Below, one piece after another: positions 35,350-44,400 of a stretch of 64,000 nucleotides of DNA. The DNA lies in contig NZ_JAHDTI010000004.1 of assembly GCF_018531495.1 (NCBI RefSeq), positions 744,001 to 808,000 on the forward strand, given 5' to 3'. Every line of letters starts with the position of its first letter. Position 1 is the stretch's first letter. The position numbers and the translations under genes are program-made. This DNA is from Nonomuraea sediminis. Lineage in GTDB: Bacteria; Actinomycetota; Actinomycetes; Streptosporangiales; Streptosporangiaceae. The notes beneath the pieces are model-generated. The model did no database searches, was not told the DNA's origin, and saw only the letters and a program-made list of their open reading frames with translations.

Positions 35350-36018
35350 GTGAGTACCGACACCAAGCCTGCCATCTGGGAGATGGTGGTCGTCCATCGC
35401 GCCTTCCGCAGGGAGTTCAAGCTCGCTCCGCGGCTCATCGCCCAGGTCGCGCCGGGGAACCGGGCCAGGGCCGAGGTGCTGGCCGACTACCTGACGGAGC
35501 TGCTGACCGGCCTGCACCACCACCACACAGGCGAGGACAAACTGCTCTGGCCGCTGCTGCTCGAGCGGGTCACCCTCGAGGCCGACCTCGTCCACACCAT
35601 GGAGGCCCAGCACGAGAAGGTCGGCACGTGCATCGCCGAGCTGGAGGAAGTGCTGCCCGCCTGGCGCGCCGAGGCCGACGCCGAGCGCCGCGACCGGATC
35701 GTGAGCAGCCTGACGCTGCTGAACGACGAGCTCGTCGCCCACCTCGACCAGGAGGAGGAGCGCATCCTGCCGCTGGTCGCCCAGCACCTCAGTGTGGCGG
35801 AATGGGACGCGCTCTCGGAGTACGGGCGCTCGCACCTGTCGAAGGACCGGCTGCTGATCCAGCTCGGATCCCTGCTCGAGGACGCCACGCCCGCCGAGCG
35901 GGACGCCTTCCTGACCCTGCTGCCGCCGGCCGCCCGGGTGCTGTGGAGGCTCGTGGGGCAGCGGCAGTACCGCAAGGAGTGCGCGAGGATTCGCGGCATA
36001 ACTTTTGCCCGATCCTGA
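35350..36018 (+). CDS. Hemerythrin-domain protein
   Basis: 222 residues, helical bundle with the non-heme di-iron ligand pattern: LHHHHTGEDKLLWPLL (His and Glu), HEKVGTCIAELEE and HLDQEEERILPLV. No signal peptide, so cytosolic. Bacterial proteins of this class sense or buffer oxygen, nitric oxide or iron. GTG at 35350 has no clear ribosome-binding site. It stands alone on its strand and diverges from the Na+/H+ antiporter gene; a second hemerythrin-like gene is at 44619. Confidence 0.88.
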   Translation: MSTDTKPAIWEMVVVHRAFRREFKLAPRLIAQVAPGNRARAEVLADYLTELLTGLHHHHTGEDKLLWPLLLERVTLEADLVHTMEAQHEKVGTCIAELEEVLPAWRAEADAERRDRIVSSLTLLNDELVAHLDQEEERILPLVAQHLSVAEWDALSEYGRSHLSKDRLLIQLGSLLEDATPAERDAFLTLLPPAARVLWRLVGQRQYRKECARIRGITFARS

Positions 36019-36032
36019 GCGTCAAATCCAGC

Positions 36033-36518
36033 ATGAAGAAGTTCCAGATCGCCGCGCTCACGGCCGGGCTCCTGCTGGCGGGCGGCGCGGCCCCCGCCCT
36101 GGCGCAGGAGTCCGCCTCGGTCCACCGCTGCGGCACCGCCCAGCTGCAGGTCAAGCTGGGCCGCGTGGACGCGGGCGCGGGCAACCGCAACGCGCCGCTG
36201 GTGTTCACCAACCGGTCAGGCACGACCTGCACCCTGTACGGCTACCCCGGCCTCATCATGATCGACAAGCAGGGGGACGCCCTGCGCACCCGCGCCCGCC
36301 GCGAGCCGGGACCCAGGCACACCGTCACCCTCAAGCCCGGCAAGTCGGCCTCGGCCATGGTGCACTGGACGGTCATCCAGGTGGGCTCGGAAACCACCTG
36401 CCCGGCGCCGTACCGCCTCATGGTGATCCCGCCGGACGAGACGGCGCACCGCGAGATCCCCTTCGACATCGGCCAGGTCTGCGACACCGGCCGCCTGGAC
36501 ATCCAGCCCATCAAATAG
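36033..36518 (+). CDS. Secreted DUF4232-domain protein
   Basis: 161 residues. Sec signal peptide at 1-24 (MKKFQIAALTAGLLLAGGAAP, cleavage after ALA) followed by a DUF4232 immunoglobulin-like domain: CGTAQLQVKLGRVDAGAGNRN, LVFTNRSGTTCTLYGYPGL, and the paired Cys residues including TTCPAPYRLMVIPP and GQVCDTG. Such proteins are exported or wall-associated; no function is known. ATG at 36033 lies 14 bases after the hemerythrin gene. It converges with the sugar-kinase gene with only one base between the stops. Confidence 0.85.
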   Translation: MKKFQIAALTAGLLLAGGAAPALAQESASVHRCGTAQLQVKLGRVDAGAGNRNAPLVFTNRSGTTCTLYGYPGLIMIDKQGDALRTRARREPGPRHTVTLKPGKSASAMVHWTVIQVGSETTCPAPYRLMVIPPDETAHREIPFDIGQVCDTGRLDIQPIK

Positions 36519-36519
36519 G

Positions 36520-37464
36520 TCAGCGGTGGACGCCGTCGCCTGCGGGGGTGAGGAGGGCCAGGTCGGGGCGGCGGGGGAGGCTTTCCCAGTCGCCCTGGGA
36601 GGTGACGGCGAAGGCGCCTGCCGCGCACGCTGTTCGCAGGCGTTGGTCGGGGGTGGCGCCTGCGAGCCAGTCCGCGAGCCAGCCTGCCGCGAAGGCGTCG
36701 CCGGCGCCGACCGGGTCGACCTCCGTGACGGGGAACGCGGAGGCCTGCCGTACCTGGTCGTCGGAGAGTTCGAGGGCGCCGTCGGCGCCGAACTTGAGGA
36801 GCACGTGGCGGGGGCCGAGCGACGAGAGGGTCTTGGCCAGCTCCAGGGGGTCGGTGACGTCAGCGATCAGCTGGGCCTCGGGCACCGTGGCGAACAGGAT
36901 GTCCACCTGGCCGATCGTGTCGCGGAGCCAGGCGCCCGCCTCCTCGGGGGACCACAGGGCCTTGCGGTAGTTGACGTCCAGCGACACCGGCACTCCGGCG
37001 GCACGGGCGGTCTGTACGGCATGCCGTACGGCATCGCGAGCCTGGGCGGAAAGGGCCGGGGTGATCGCGGAGACGTGCAGGATCCGGGCTGAGCCGATGA
37101 GGTCGGGATCCAGGTCGGCGGGGGAGAGGCGGGATCCGGCGCTGCCCGCGCGGTAGTAGCGGACCGCGATGAGGTCGGCCGTCCGGCGGCCCTTGATCAT
37201 CAGGCCGGTCGGGGCGTCGGGGTCGGGGATGGCGTGGGCCCGCACGCCCTCGCCCAGCAGCGTGGCGCGCACCAGGTCACCGAACTCGTCGGCGCCGACG
37301 CGGCCGATCCAGGTGGCCTGGTGGCCCAGGCGGGTGACGCCGATCGCGACGTTCGACTCCGCGCCGCCGACGCCCAGGTCGAAGTCGCGGGCGAAGCGCA
37401 GGGGGCCGGTGCGGCGCGCGGCGAACAGCGCCATCGTCTCGCCGAAGGTCACCAGATCGGTCAC
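36520..37464 (-). CDS. PfkB-family sugar kinase (2-keto-3-deoxygluconate kinase-like)
   Basis: 314-residue ribokinase-fold kinase. VTFGETMALF and the GGAESNVAIGVTRLG substrate region are at the N-terminus; DPVGAGDAFAAGW near 250-262 carries the catalytic Asp and anion hole. TFGETMALF and VRYYRAGSAGSRLSP are patterns of KdgK enzymes, which phosphorylate 2-keto-3-deoxygluconate; this assignment is likely but other ketosugar acids are possible. GTG at 37464 has no Shine-Dalgarno but a good promoter ends 6 bases upstream, giving a leaderless mRNA. Not next to an aldolase; the DapA-family gene lies 3 kb away. Confidence 0.82.
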   Translation of the reverse strand: MTDLVTFGETMALFAARRTGPLRFARDFDLGVGGAESNVAIGVTRLGHQATWIGRVGADEFGDLVRATLLGEGVRAHAIPDPDAPTGLMIKGRRTADLIAVRYYRAGSAGSRLSPADLDPDLIGSARILHVSAITPALSAQARDAVRHAVQTARAAGVPVSLDVNYRKALWSPEEAGAWLRDTIGQVDILFATVPEAQLIADVTDPLELAKTLSSLGPRHVLLKFGADGALELSDDQVRQASAFPVTEVDPVGAGDAFAAGWLADWLAGATPDQRLRTACAAGAFAVTSQGDWESLPRRPDLALLTPAGDGVHR

Positions 37465-37470
37465 GCGGGT

Positions 37471-37500
37471 AAATTACGGCACAAGACGCATCACTGTCAT
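37471..37500 (-). promoter_or_regulatory. Promoter of the PfkB kinase gene, leaderless
   Basis: On the minus strand ATGACA (37500-37495), an 18-base spacer, then TAATTT (37476-37471), 6 bases before the GTG start at 37464. Transcription should begin at or next to the start codon. Confidence 0.6.
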
Positions 37501-37592
37501 CCGCGCCGATGAGTTTTCCGGCGCCAGGCGGTCTTCCCCATCGCAAACAGCGCCGACCTGCTGACGTTCGGTATGGGGATCGGGCGGCTCGG

Positions 37593-38693
37593 CTAGCCGC
37601 GCGAGGGGCGGTCGTGCACGGCGACCTCGTGCCGGTCGCGCGGGGCGAGGAAGTCGAGCAGCAGCCTGGCCTCCGCCTCGACGGCGTCCAGGTCGGCGAT
37701 CGGCTCCCACTGGTGGATGTGCAGCGTGGAGGTGCCCTTGGCCCGCGACACGGTCCAGTCGCCGGCGGTGAAACCGTCCACCAGGATCGCGCGCGGCATG
37801 ACATTTGTGCCCATAAATCCGGACAAGGCGGTGAAGCCGGTGGGTGTGATCACCCGCGTCCTGTCCGCGTGTGACAGGAAGAGGTTGTCGAAGTCGTACA
37901 TCAGCCGGACCGGCGCGGGAACGTCCCCGGAGGGCCGCGGCGCGTCCGGCAGGTCGTAGTAGGTGGCCCCGCCGGCGTCGCGGAAGCGCACCAGATCCAT
38001 GGCCTCCATCACCTCGGCCAGCCGCGTGAGCCCCGACCAGGTCTGCACGTCCTTGACCGTGGCGGGCCCGAACGCCCCCAGGTACCGGGCCACCAGCTCG
38101 GCCGGCGTCATGGCGGGCACCGAGAACCCCAGCCAGGACTCCGCCGAGGTGTGCGCCACCGGCCCCGACCTGCCCCACAGCCCCCGCGGCGGCACCTGGA
38201 CCAGCGGCACCAGCCACCGGACCCCCTGGCCGAGCGCGTGCGGGTCGTTGCCCGGCCAGCGCTCGGCCAGTGCCTTGCCCAGGTCGGCGAAGGTCATCGG
38301 CCGCTCCTCGAGCAGCAAGCGCCCGAGCGCGGCCAGCTCGTCCAGGTCGACCCCGTCCAGCCGCCTGCCGAACGTGCTGCGCGTCATCCGCTCGGTCACG
38401 ATCTGCACCAGCGGCCGCATCGCCAGGCAGTCGCGGCCGCTGACCAGGTGGATCGTGGACCGCTGCAGGGCGATGCGGACCACCCCGCGCGAGGCGAGCA
38501 GGTCGGCCGCGTCGGCCGCCCGGAACTCCTCGATCCTGTTCCACAGGCCGGTGTACCAGGTGTGCGGCGTCTGCGCCTGCAGGCCCCCGAGGTGTTCGAC
38601 GACCTCGAGCACGCTCCTGGAGGTACGGCGGAGCAGCAGCTGCCGCTCCAGGGTGGCGCGGTTCAGCTCGCGGAGGGTGAGGACGGGATCCAT
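37593..38693 (-). CDS. HTH_42 (AlkZ/YcaQ-like) winged-helix protein
   Basis: 366 residues of the HTH_42 superfamily of tandem winged helices, which includes AlkZ glycosylases that unhook interstrand crosslinks. The diagnostic QxQ pair is present as LQAQTP at residues 39-41, close to Q37/Q39 of AlkZ; other family phrases are RGVVRIALQRSTIHLV, PRAILVDGFTAGDWTV and the C-terminal RPSRG. It may excise alkylated bases, or be one of the many paralogues without a known substrate. ATG at 38693. The stop lies inside a GCGGCT...AGCCGC hairpin (37586-37602) that may terminate it. Confidence 0.82.
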   Translation of the reverse strand: MDPVLTLRELNRATLERQLLLRRTSRSVLEVVEHLGGLQAQTPHTWYTGLWNRIEEFRAADAADLLASRGVVRIALQRSTIHLVSGRDCLAMRPLVQIVTERMTRSTFGRRLDGVDLDELAALGRLLLEERPMTFADLGKALAERWPGNDPHALGQGVRWLVPLVQVPPRGLWGRSGPVAHTSAESWLGFSVPAMTPAELVARYLGAFGPATVKDVQTWSGLTRLAEVMEAMDLVRFRDAGGATYYDLPDAPRPSGDVPAPVRLMYDFDNLFLSHADRTRVITPTGFTALSGFMGTNVMPRAILVDGFTAGDWTVSRAKGTSTLHIHQWEPIADLDAVEAEARLLLDFLAPRDRHEVAVHDRPSRG

Positions 38694-38739
38694 GGCCCTA
38701 CCGTAGGGGCTATCGCGGCCTGGTTCTGGCCGCGATGCC

Positions 38740-39426
38740 TCAGGACTGCTTGAACGGGAGCTCCGCCGTCAGCCAGGAGATCAGCGCGCTGGGGTTCCTG
38801 GTCTGGGTGAGCACCCGGCCGGGTCCGGTGAAGTCGAAGACCAGGCCCTCGCCCGACTTGAGCGACTGGATGGTCTTGCCCTCGACCGCCCTGCGCAGGT
38901 TGCTGCGCACCGTCTCGTCGTAGGCCACCAGGTGGCCGGTGTCGACCACGATCGTCTCGCCGGGGGCGAGCTCGATCCAGTCGAGCGCGCCGTAGCAGCC
39001 CAGGATCACCTCGCCATCGCCCTCGGCCCTGATCAGGAAACCGCCCTCGCCGCCGATGAGGTTGGACATGCCACCCCACTTGGTGACGATCTCCACCCCG
39101 TCGGAGGAGGCGATCCACGACCCTCTGGTCAGCAGGAGCGCCCGCTCGTGCTGGACAGGCGCCGAGACCACGTCGCCCGGCAGGTGGTGCGCCACGTCCA
39201 CCCAGCCGCCGCCCTGCGGCGCGGTGTAACGGGTGGTGAACAGCGACTCGCCGCCCAGCGCGGAGCGCGCCAGCCCGCGCAGCAGCCCGCCCTCCATCTT
39301 GGCCTGCAGCTGCACCCCGGCGCTCGTCGCGCTCATCGCGCCCGACTCGACGCGGACGCTCTCGCCGCCCGCCAGGTGGCACCGGGCCACGGCGAACGAC
39401 CCGCCGTGTCTGATATCTGTCTTCAT
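38740..39426 (-). CDS. TIGR00266/AIM24-family protein
   Basis: 228-residue beta-rich protein of the AIM24 superfamily: VESGAMSATSAGVQLQAKMEGG, SLFTTRYTAPQGGGWVDVA, LGCYGALDWIELAPGETIVVDTGHLVAYDETV, and GEGLVFDFTGPGRVLTQTRNP at the C-terminus. No signal peptide. Relatives are widespread and of unknown function. The ATG at 39426 lies 23 bases from the direct repeats that resemble a SARP site, so the neighbouring SARP could control it. It is followed, 46 bases on, by the HTH_42 gene on the same strand. Confidence 0.85.
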   Translation of the reverse strand: MKTDIRHGGSFAVARCHLAGGESVRVESGAMSATSAGVQLQAKMEGGLLRGLARSALGGESLFTTRYTAPQGGGWVDVAHHLPGDVVSAPVQHERALLLTRGSWIASSDGVEIVTKWGGMSNLIGGEGGFLIRAEGDGEVILGCYGALDWIELAPGETIVVDTGHLVAYDETVRSNLRRAVEGKTIQSLKSGEGLVFDFTGPGRVLTQTRNPSALISWLTAELPFKQS

Positions 39427-39448
39427 GGCCCGAGACTTCCCGACCATG

Positions 39449-39477
39449 GTTGACGGACTGTTGACGATCGCTTGATA
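39449..39477. promoter_or_regulatory. Triple heptamer direct repeat, candidate SARP binding site
   Basis: GTTGACG (39449-39455), GTTGACG (39460-39466), CTTGATA (39471-39477): heptamers separated by 4 bases, an 11-bp period. This is the known architecture of SARP operators. It lies between the AIM24-family gene (23 bases) and the first SARP gene (102 bases), so it may control either. Confidence 0.65.
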
Positions 39478-39496
39478 TGGCCTCTGACCTGCACGT

Positions 39497-39512
39497 AAAC
39501 GTTTCGTATACG
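39497..39512. promoter_or_regulatory. Adjacent 8-bp palindromes upstream of SARP gene 1
   Basis: AAACGTTT (39497-39504) and CGTATACG (39505-39512) are each perfectly symmetrical and abut. They are AT-rich for the region and lie just downstream of the heptamer repeats, where a -10 element would be expected. Possible operator or promoter core. Confidence 0.3.
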
Positions 39513-39579
39513 CATCGTTGAGTGGTCGGCGGCACTGTTCTCCCCGTCCAATGGGGAAAGTTTTTGGGGGGACGGAAAC

Positions 39580-41415
39580 ATGCGTTTCGGTGTGCTCGGA
39601 AGTATGGAGGCATGGCGCGAGGACGCCAGGGTCGAGGTGGGCACCCCGCGCAACAGGGCGGTGCTGGCCCGGCTGCTGCTGTCGCGCGGCAAGGTGATCC
39701 CGCTCGACCGGCTGATCGACGACCTGTGGCAGGGCGAGGCGCCGCCGCAGGCGCTGTCCTCGCTGCGCACGTTCGTCTGCCAGCTGCGCCGGGTGCTCGA
39801 GCCGCGGGCCGAGGGGCGCACCGCCCCCAGCGTGCTGGTCACCGAGCCGGGCGGCTACGTGCTGCGCGTGGGCGACGACGAGGTGGACTCCGGCCGGTTC
39901 GAGCGGCTGTTCCGCCAGGCGGCCGAGGGGCGTGATCCCGCGACGGCGCTGCGGCTGCTCGACGAGGCGCTCGGGCTGTGGCGCGGGCCCGCCTACGTGG
40001 AGTTCGCGGGCACGCTGTGGGCCGAGGGGGAGATCGCCCGGCTGGAGGAGCTGCGGATGACGGCGGTGGAACACCGCCTGGACGCGCTGCTGTCGCTGGG
40101 CAGGCACGCCGAGGCCGTGCCCGAGCTGGAGGTACACGCCCGCGCCCACCCGATGCGCGAGGAGGGGTGGCGGCTGCTCGCGCTGGGCCTGTACCGGTCG
40201 GCGCGCCAGGGCGACGCGCTCGGCGCGCTGCGGCAGGCCCGCAGCTACCTGGCCGAGGAGCTCGGCGTGGATCCGGGCCCCGAACTGCGCCGCCTCGAGG
40301 CCGACATCCTCTCGCAGACCGCCTCGCTCGACCTGCCCAGGGCGGTGGAGACGCCGCGGGTCGCACGGCCGGTGGAGGAGCCGCAGGCCCTGGTCCGCTG
40401 CCTGGGGCGCGACGAGCTGCTCTCCGTGACAGGCGCCGCGCTGGCCGGCGCCGAGGCGGGCACAGGCCGCAGCGTGGTCTTCGAGGGCGCGCCCGGCTCG
40501 GGACGCACGCAGCTGCTGCGCGCCGCGGAGGCGCTCGCCCAGGTGCGCGGCTTCCGGGTGGCGCACGCCCGCACGCATCCGCTCGAACAGGACCTCCCGT
40601 ACGGCGTGGCCAGGCAGGTCTTCGAGCCCATCCTCTGCGCGATGCCCGAGGCCGAGCGGAACCAGTTGCTGAGCGGCGTGGCCGCCCCCGCCGCGGCCGC
40701 CGTCTGGGACAACGCCGTCGCGGGCCCCGGCGCCACGCATGCCCTGTACTGGCTGGCCGTACGGCTGGCGGAGCGGGGCCCGCTGCTCATCGCCGTGGAC
40801 GACCTGCAGTGGTGCGACCCCGAGTCGTTGCGCTGGCTGGCCTACCTGGTGCGGCGCAGCCAGCGCGTCCCCGTCGTGGTGGCGGCGACCAGGGCGACCG
40901 GCGTGGCCGGTCCTGAGGCGCTCGACGAGCTGTGCTCCCTGCTCGGCCCCGTCAAGCTCGGCAGCCCGCCCAGACAGGCGGTCGAGACGCTGGCCGCGGA
41001 ACTGCTCGGCGGGGCGCAGGATCCCGGGCTGATCGAGGGCGCGCTGCGGCTCACCGGCGGCAACGCGTTCCTGCTGACCGAGTACCTGGCCGCCGGCGAC
41101 CGCCAGGACGGCTGCCCGGCGAGCATCACCCGGTGGACGGCCGACTGGCTGCGCAAGGCGGGCACGGGCGCGGTACGGGCGGCCAAGGCGGTGGCGCTGC
41201 TCGACGGGCCCGCCGAGCCCGCCGCGATCGCCGAGGCGGCAGGGATGGAGCTCGACGAGCTGGCCGCGGCCCTGCGCACGCTCGTGGAGCTGGGCTTCCT
41301 GGCCGAGGACGCGCCGGTCCGCTTCACCCAACCGGTGCTGCGCCAGGCCGTGCTCGCCGACCTGCCGCAGAACGTGCGGTGGCTGGTCAGGACGGGGGCC
41401 GGCGCCACCGTGTAA
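39580..41415 (+). CDS. SARP-family (AfsR/BTAD) regulator with degenerate AAA domain
   Basis: 611 residues. Residues 1-95 are the OmpR-like winged helix of SARPs (MRFGVLGSMEAW, LIDDLWQGEAPPQALSSLRTFVCQLRRVL); 100-245 are the BTAD helical repeats ending ELGVDPGPELRRLEADIL; then a STAND-type ATPase. Walker A reads GAPGSGRT (303-310), with Arg in place of the catalytic Lys, while Walker B LLIAVDDLQWCD is intact, so nucleotide hydrolysis is doubtful. ATG at 39580, 15 bases after a purine-rich run. It stops without TPR repeats and is followed after 24 bases by a second, larger SARP. Confidence 0.9.
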   Translation: MRFGVLGSMEAWREDARVEVGTPRNRAVLARLLLSRGKVIPLDRLIDDLWQGEAPPQALSSLRTFVCQLRRVLEPRAEGRTAPSVLVTEPGGYVLRVGDDEVDSGRFERLFRQAAEGRDPATALRLLDEALGLWRGPAYVEFAGTLWAEGEIARLEELRMTAVEHRLDALLSLGRHAEAVPELEVHARAHPMREEGWRLLALGLYRSARQGDALGALRQARSYLAEELGVDPGPELRRLEADILSQTASLDLPRAVETPRVARPVEEPQALVRCLGRDELLSVTGAALAGAEAGTGRSVVFEGAPGSGRTQLLRAAEALAQVRGFRVAHARTHPLEQDLPYGVARQVFEPILCAMPEAERNQLLSGVAAPAAAAVWDNAVAGPGATHALYWLAVRLAERGPLLIAVDDLQWCDPESLRWLAYLVRRSQRVPVVVAATRATGVAGPEALDELCSLLGPVKLGSPPRQAVETLAAELLGGAQDPGLIEGALRLTGGNAFLLTEYLAAGDRQDGCPASITRWTADWLRKAGTGAVRAAKAVALLDGPAEPAAIAEAAGMELDELAAALRTLVELGFLAEDAPVRFTQPVLRQAVLADLPQNVRWLVRTGAGATV

Positions 41416-41439
41416 GGGCTGGCGTACGGTGGCAGCATC

Positions 41440-44400
41440 GTGCTGACCTTCCGGGTGCTCGGACCGCTCGCCGCTCATCTCGACGGCGAGCCCGTCGTGC
41501 TCGGCAGGCCCAGGCAGCGCTCGGTGCTGGGCCGGCTGTTGGCCGCCGGAGGCCAGGTGGTGCCCGTCGACCGGCTCATCGACGACCTGTACGCCGACGA
41601 GGTGCCGCCCAAGGCGCTGGCCGCGGTCCAGTCGTACGTCTCCAACCTGCGCAGGGCGCTCGAGCCCGGCAGGTCGCCGCGCTCGCCCGCCGAGGTGCTG
41701 GTCACCCGGCCGCCGGGATACGCGCTCGACCTGCGGGCCGAGGCGGTGGACGCCTGGCGGTTCGAGAGCCTGGTGCGCGACCCCGCCGCCGGGCCCGAAC
41801 GGCTGGCCGAGGCGCTCGCGCTCTGGCACGGGCCCGCCTACCAGGAGTTCGCCGGGTTCCACTGGGCCGACGCCGAGGCAGGGCGGCTGGAGGAGCTGCG
41901 GCTCTCGACGATGGAGCGGCACGCCGCGGTGGTGATCGGCCACGGTGGGGCGGCGGTGGCCGTACCGGATCTGGAGCGGCTGGTCGGCGAGCATCCGTTA
42001 CGCGAGGGCGCGTGGGCGCTGCTGGCCAGGGCGCTGTACCGGGCGGGACGGCAGGGCGAGGCGCTGGGCGCGATCCGGCGGGCGCGGGCGCACCTGGCCG
42101 AGGAGCTGGGCGTGGATCCCGGGCCCGAGCTGCGCAGGCTGGAGGAGGACATCCTCGCTCAGGCCGCCCATCTCAGCGAGGTCGCGCCGCCCGCGGCGCC
42201 GCCCGCGCGGGTGGTGGCCGCCGCGTCGCCGTACGTGGGGCGGCGGGACGAGCTGGAGTCGGTGCTGGCCAAGGGCGGCGGCGTGGTGCTGGTCGCGGGG
42301 GAGCCGGGGGCGGGCAAGACCGCGCTGCTGGAGCAGGTGCGCGCCCGGCTCGGCGAGCAGGGCCGGGCGGCCGGCTGGGGACGCTGCCCCGAGTACGAGG
42401 GGGCGCCGGCCGGATGGGCGTGGGCGGAGCTGCTGCGCGAGCTGGCGGCGCGCTTCCCGCCCGCTGACCCGGACGCGCTCGCGCCGCTGCTGCTCGACAC
42501 GGCCACCGGAGGTGACAGGTTCCGGCTGCACCGGGCCGTGGCCGCGTTCGTGGCCGAGGTCGCGGCCAGGCAGCCGCTGCTGCTCGTCCTCGACGACCTG
42601 CACAGGGCCGACGCGGAGACGCTGGCCATCCTCACCCACGTGATCGCCGAGGCGCCGGGCCCGCTGGTCGTGGCCGCCTACCGGCACACCGAGCCGAACG
42701 AGCGGCTGGCCGAGGCGCTGGCCGCGATAGCCGCCCACGAGCCGCTCCGGCTGAGCCTGGACGGGCTGTCCAGGGCCGAGGTGGGCGAGCTGATCAGCCT
42801 CACGGCGGGCCGTCCCGCCCCCGAGCCGACCGTGGCCGAGATCGCCGAGCGGACCGGCGGCAACCCGTTCTTCGTCAAGGAGATCGCCCGGCTGCTCGAC
42901 GCCGAGGGCATCGGCGCGATCCCCGACGGGGTGCGCGACGTGCTGCGGCGCAGGGTGGCCAGGCTGCCCGCGACCGCCCAGACGATCCTGCGCCAGAGCG
43001 CGGTGATCGGCCGCGAGAGCGACGTGGACGTGCTGACCTCGGTCAGCGGCGCCGACGAGGAGACCGTGCTGGAGGCCATCGAGTCAGGCCTGGTCACCGG
43101 GCTGCTCACCGAGCCCGTGCCGGGCAGGCTGCGCTTCGCGCACGTGCTGATCCGCGACACGCTCTACGACGACCTGTCCCGCATCCGCCGCGCCCGGCTG
43201 CACGCCAGGGCGGCCAGGGCCATCGAAGAGCACCGGCCCGCCGACGTGGCCGCGCTCGCCCACCACCACCTGGCCGCGGGCGACCAGCCGGCCAAGGCCG
43301 TGCACTACTGCGGGCTCGCCGCCCGGCAGGCGGAGTCCCGCTTCGCCCACGACGAGGCCGCCGCGCTCTGGCGGGCGGCGCTCGACCGCTTCGACGGCGA
43401 CCCGCGCGAGCGGCTCGAGCTCACGCTGTCCATGGTGGCCGCGCTGGCCAACGCCGGGCGCCTGGTGGAGGCGCGCACGCACAGGGAGCGCGCGGTGCGC
43501 CAGGCGCTGCCGCTCGGCGACCCCGAGCTGCTGTCCCGGGTGATCGTCTCCTTCGAGGTGCCCACGTTCTGGAGCAGCAGGGAGTACGGCAGGCCCGACA
43601 CCGACCTGCTGGCCGCCGTGGAGACCGGGCTGGCCGCGCTGCCCGGGTCCGACAGCAGGGCCCGCTGCGGGCTGCTGACCACGCTCGGCTTCGAGCTGGA
43701 AGGGGAGGTGACCGAGCGCGGCTACCAGGCCTCCCGCGAGGCCGTGGCGATGGCCCGCCGCCTGGGCGACGGGGACCTGCTCGTGCTCGCGCTCAACGGC
43801 CGCTTCCACCAGACCTTCCGCTACGACGGGCTGGCCGAGCGCGAGGAGATCGGGACGGAGCTGCTGGGACTGTCCGAGTCGGACGTCACCGTGGAGGTGC
43901 TGTCGCGGCTCATGCTCATGCAGGCGGCCACCGGCCGGGCCGACTTCGCCGCGGCCGACGCGCACGCCGCCAGGGCCAGGCAACTGGCCGAACGGTACGA
44001 CCTGGCGCTGCCCGTGGCCGTCGTCGGCTTCTACGAGGGGCTGCGCGCCGCGCTCGACGGCGACGACGCCGCGGCCGAGCGCGGGCTGCGGGAGGCGGCC
44101 GAGCGGGCCAGACGGCTGGGCATGTGGGAGCACGAGCGCGGCCTGCTCGCCCTGGCCCTGTACGGCATCCGCCTGATGCGCGGGGACGTGGGCTCGATGG
44201 TGCCCGAGCTGGAGCAGCTGGCCGGCTACGAGCGCTGGCGCGAGCAGCTGTCCGAGCTGTACGCGCTGGCGCTGTGCCACGCCGGCAGGGCGGACGAGGC
44301 GCGGGCGTGGATCGCCGCCGATCCCGAGCCGGTCAGGCGCGACTACTTCTGGCACGTGCTCACCGCCGTGCGCGGCCTGCTCGGGATCGCCGTCGGCGAC

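Noticed and set aside
38740..41994. Minus-strand open frame of 1084 codons extending upstream of the AIM24-family gene
   Set aside because: Only the first part (38740-39426) has domain structure. The rest is antisense to two SARP genes and has no start signal.
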